This document shows positions 62,752 through 64,000 of a DNA stretch of 64,000 nt, piece after piece (within the stretch, counting starts at the first letter, position 1; each line of letters opens with the position of its first letter). The notes under the pieces were generated by a model that saw only the letters and a list, made by a program, of their open reading frames with translations, had not been told where the DNA came from and did no database searches. The stretch lies in the NCBI RefSeq assembly GCF_013386585.1, contig NZ_JACARO010000063.1, forward strand, positions 30,415 through 94,414, written 5' to 3'. The stretch is from Pseudomonas sp. P7548. Its GTDB lineage: Bacteria > Pseudomonadota > Gammaproteobacteria > Pseudomonadales > Pseudomonadaceae. A program made the translations under genes and the position numbers.

Positions 62752-63666
62752 ATGCAAAAGTTGACGGTGATACTCGCAGCCCTGGCGTTGAGCAGCGCCA
62801 ATGTGTACGCGGACACCCGCTGTGACACGGTGAAAATGGCCGATCCGGGCTGGAGCGATATCGCAGCCACCAATGCCATCACCGGTTTCCTGCTGACGGG
62901 CATGGGCTACAAGGCCAAGGTCGACACCCTGGCGGTGCCGATCACGTTTGGCGGGCTCAAGGACGGCCAGGTGGATGTGTTCCTGGGCAACTGGATGCCG
63001 GCGCAGCAAGGGTTCTATGACAAGTTCGTGGCCAATGGCGATGTGGTGCAACTGGCGAAAAACCTCGAAGGCACCGAGTTCACCCTCGCCGTGCCCGACT
63101 ACGTGTGGGACGCCGGCGTACATGACTTTGCCGACCTGAACAAATTTGCCGACAAGTTCGACAAAAAGATCTACGGCATCGGCTCCGGCGCGCCAGCGAA
63201 TATCTCGTTGCAGGACATCATCAAGAAAAACGACTTCGACCTGGGCCAGTGGAAGCTGATCGAGTCCAGTGAACAGGCAATGCTGGCCGAAGTGTCGCGA
63301 GCAGTGAAGAAACAGAAGTTCGTCACCTTCCTCGGCTGGACGCCGCACCCGATGAACGTGCAGTTGAAAATGCACTACCTCACCGGTGGCGAAAAGTACT
63401 TTGGTGACAAAGGCAGCGTGTACACCCTGACCCGCAAGGGTTATGCACAGGCCTGCCCGAACGTCGGCAAACTGCTGACCAACCTGAGTTTCACCCAGGA
63501 CATGGAAAACAGCATCATGGCCGAGGTGGCCAACAACAAGGTCAGTAACGCCGACGCGGCGAAGGCGTGGATCAAGGCTAACCCGGCGGTGCTGGATAAG
63601 TGGTTGGAGGGGGTGAAGACCGTGGATGGCAAGGATGCATTGCCCGCAGTTAAAGCAAAACTCTAA
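62752..63666 (+). CDS. Choline ABC transporter substrate-binding protein (ChoX-like)
   Basis: A 304-residue periplasmic protein of the OpuAC/ChoX family: signal peptide (cleavage VYA-DTR, about residue 21), DPGWSDIAATNAITGFLL and VFLGNWMPAQ; aromatic residues of the quaternary-amine cage include Trp38-type WSDI and FLGW. No permease or ATPase gene follows; a convergent hlyIII gene does. Probably it works with ChoWV encoded elsewhere. Cotranscribed with betC. Confidence 0.88.
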   Translation: MQKLTVILAALALSSANVYADTRCDTVKMADPGWSDIAATNAITGFLLTGMGYKAKVDTLAVPITFGGLKDGQVDVFLGNWMPAQQGFYDKFVANGDVVQLAKNLEGTEFTLAVPDYVWDAGVHDFADLNKFADKFDKKIYGIGSGAPANISLQDIIKKNDFDLGQWKLIESSEQAMLAEVSRAVKKQKFVTFLGWTPHPMNVQLKMHYLTGGEKYFGDKGSVYTLTRKGYAQACPNVGKLLTNLSFTQDMENSIMAEVANNKVSNADAAKAWIKANPAVLDKWLEGVKTVDGKDALPAVKAKL

Positions 63667-63685
63667 GACCTGACGCAATTCAAAT

Positions 63686-63772
63686 GTGGGAGCGGGCTTG
63701 CTCGCGAATGCGGCGTGTCAGTCAACAATTGCTTAGCTGAACCACCGCATTCGCGAGCAAGCCCGCTCCCAC
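63686..63772. repeat. REPIN, GTGGGAGCGGGCTTGCTCGCGAA type
   Basis: Inverted outward pair with inner arms; same sub-type as 47015-47101. Lies in the convergent gap between the choline-binding protein and hlyIII. Confidence 0.9.
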
Positions 63773-63791
63773 TTTTTGACCGGGCCGCCTA

Positions 63792-64000
63792 TCAGAGCAC
63801 GTAGTGCATGATTGCCACAAAGTGCAGCAGGCTGCCGCCGATGACGAACAGGTGCCAGATGCCGTGGGAGTGCCGCAGGCGATCTTCCAGGGCAAAGAAG
63901 ATGATGCCCACGGTGTACAGCACCCCTCCGGCCGCCAGCCAGGTAAACCCCGCCGTGCCCAGCGCGGCGATCAGTGGCTTGACCGCCACCAGCACGATCC
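63792..64000 (-). CDS. Hemolysin III family membrane protein (C-terminal part)
   Basis: The last ~69 residues of a seven-helix HlyIII/YqfA-type protein, cut by the window edge (its 5' end lies beyond 64000). Visible are two to three membrane segments, the RLRHSHGIWHLFVIGGSLLHF motif region with conserved His (SHGIWH and LHF) and the C-terminal AIMHYVL. Such proteins are PAQR-like; function unclear. Confidence 0.88.
   Translation of the reverse strand, partial: IVLVAVKPLIAALGTAGFTWLAAGGVLYTVGIIFFALEDRLRHSHGIWHLFVIGGSLLHFVAIMHYVL

Overview
The window is ordinary high-GC gammaproteobacterial chromosome from the genus Pseudomonas, most likely the P. fluorescens group. The evidence is the block kinB-ampDh2-dgcH-dsbA-cytochrome c4-engB-[ErsA]-polA-thrB-znu-metNIQ, the aa3 oxidase block and the trpI/trpBA block, whose order matches P. 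aeruginosa as I remember it, together with many short GTGGGAGC(T/G)GGCTTGC repeats typical of fluorescent pseudomonads. Coding density is high. I saw no rRNA, tRNA, insertion sequence, prophage or CRISPR array.

Region by region: 1-10.5 kb holds the C-terminus of the alginate sensor kinase KinB, a lipoprotein amidase, a diguanylate cyclase overlapping an EEP-family hydrolase, DsbA, two c-type cytochromes, the ribosome-assembly GTPase EngB, an ErsA-like small RNA with an AlgU-type promoter, and polA. 10.5-20.7 kb holds thrB, the zinc-uptake regulon (znuA divergent from zur-znuC-znuB), a TPR-like lipoprotein, catalase KatE and the methionine importer metNIQ. 20.8-29.4 kb is a complete aa3 cytochrome c oxidase locus on the minus strand: subunits II, I and III, Cox11, SURF1, heme A and heme O synthases, Sco and two small membrane proteins. 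29.7-33.1 kb holds an unknown protein, a SulP transporter and a beta-carbonic anhydrase. 33.3-39.2 kb holds a radical SAM gene with a near-perfect LexA box, a three-gene membrane gluconate-type dehydrogenase (subunit 3, GMC flavoprotein, triheme cytochrome c) and an exported tyrosine phosphatase. 39.2-50 kb holds two M3 oligopeptidases (a low-GC paralogue and PrlC), small housekeeping and stress proteins (YheV, gamma-carbonic anhydrase, HAD phosphatase, OsmC, dodecin, DUF883, two DUF1161 paralogues) and a luciferase-like monooxygenase. 50-53 kb is trpI with divergent trpBA. 53-64 kb is a catabolic and accessory end: an RcnB-like protein, a BBE-type bicovalent flavin oxidase, a galactonate operon (dgoK-dgoA-dgoD-transporter), a DOPA-dioxygenase-like protein, a choline-sulfate unit (LysR, betC, choline-binding protein) and the C-terminus of a hemolysin III family protein.

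The genes group into respiration and its assembly, metal and amino-acid uptake, periplasmic sugar-acid oxidation, galactonate catabolism through KDPGal, and choline-sulfate scavenging. Eleven REP/REPIN loci sit only between genes, mostly at convergent junctions, but two lie inside operons (cox and dgo). I found no clearly new multi-gene system. The best leads are the SOS box abutting the radical SAM start codon, the orphan BBE-type oxidase, the low-GC M3 paralogue beside prlC, and the operator-like repeats between betC and its LysR gene.
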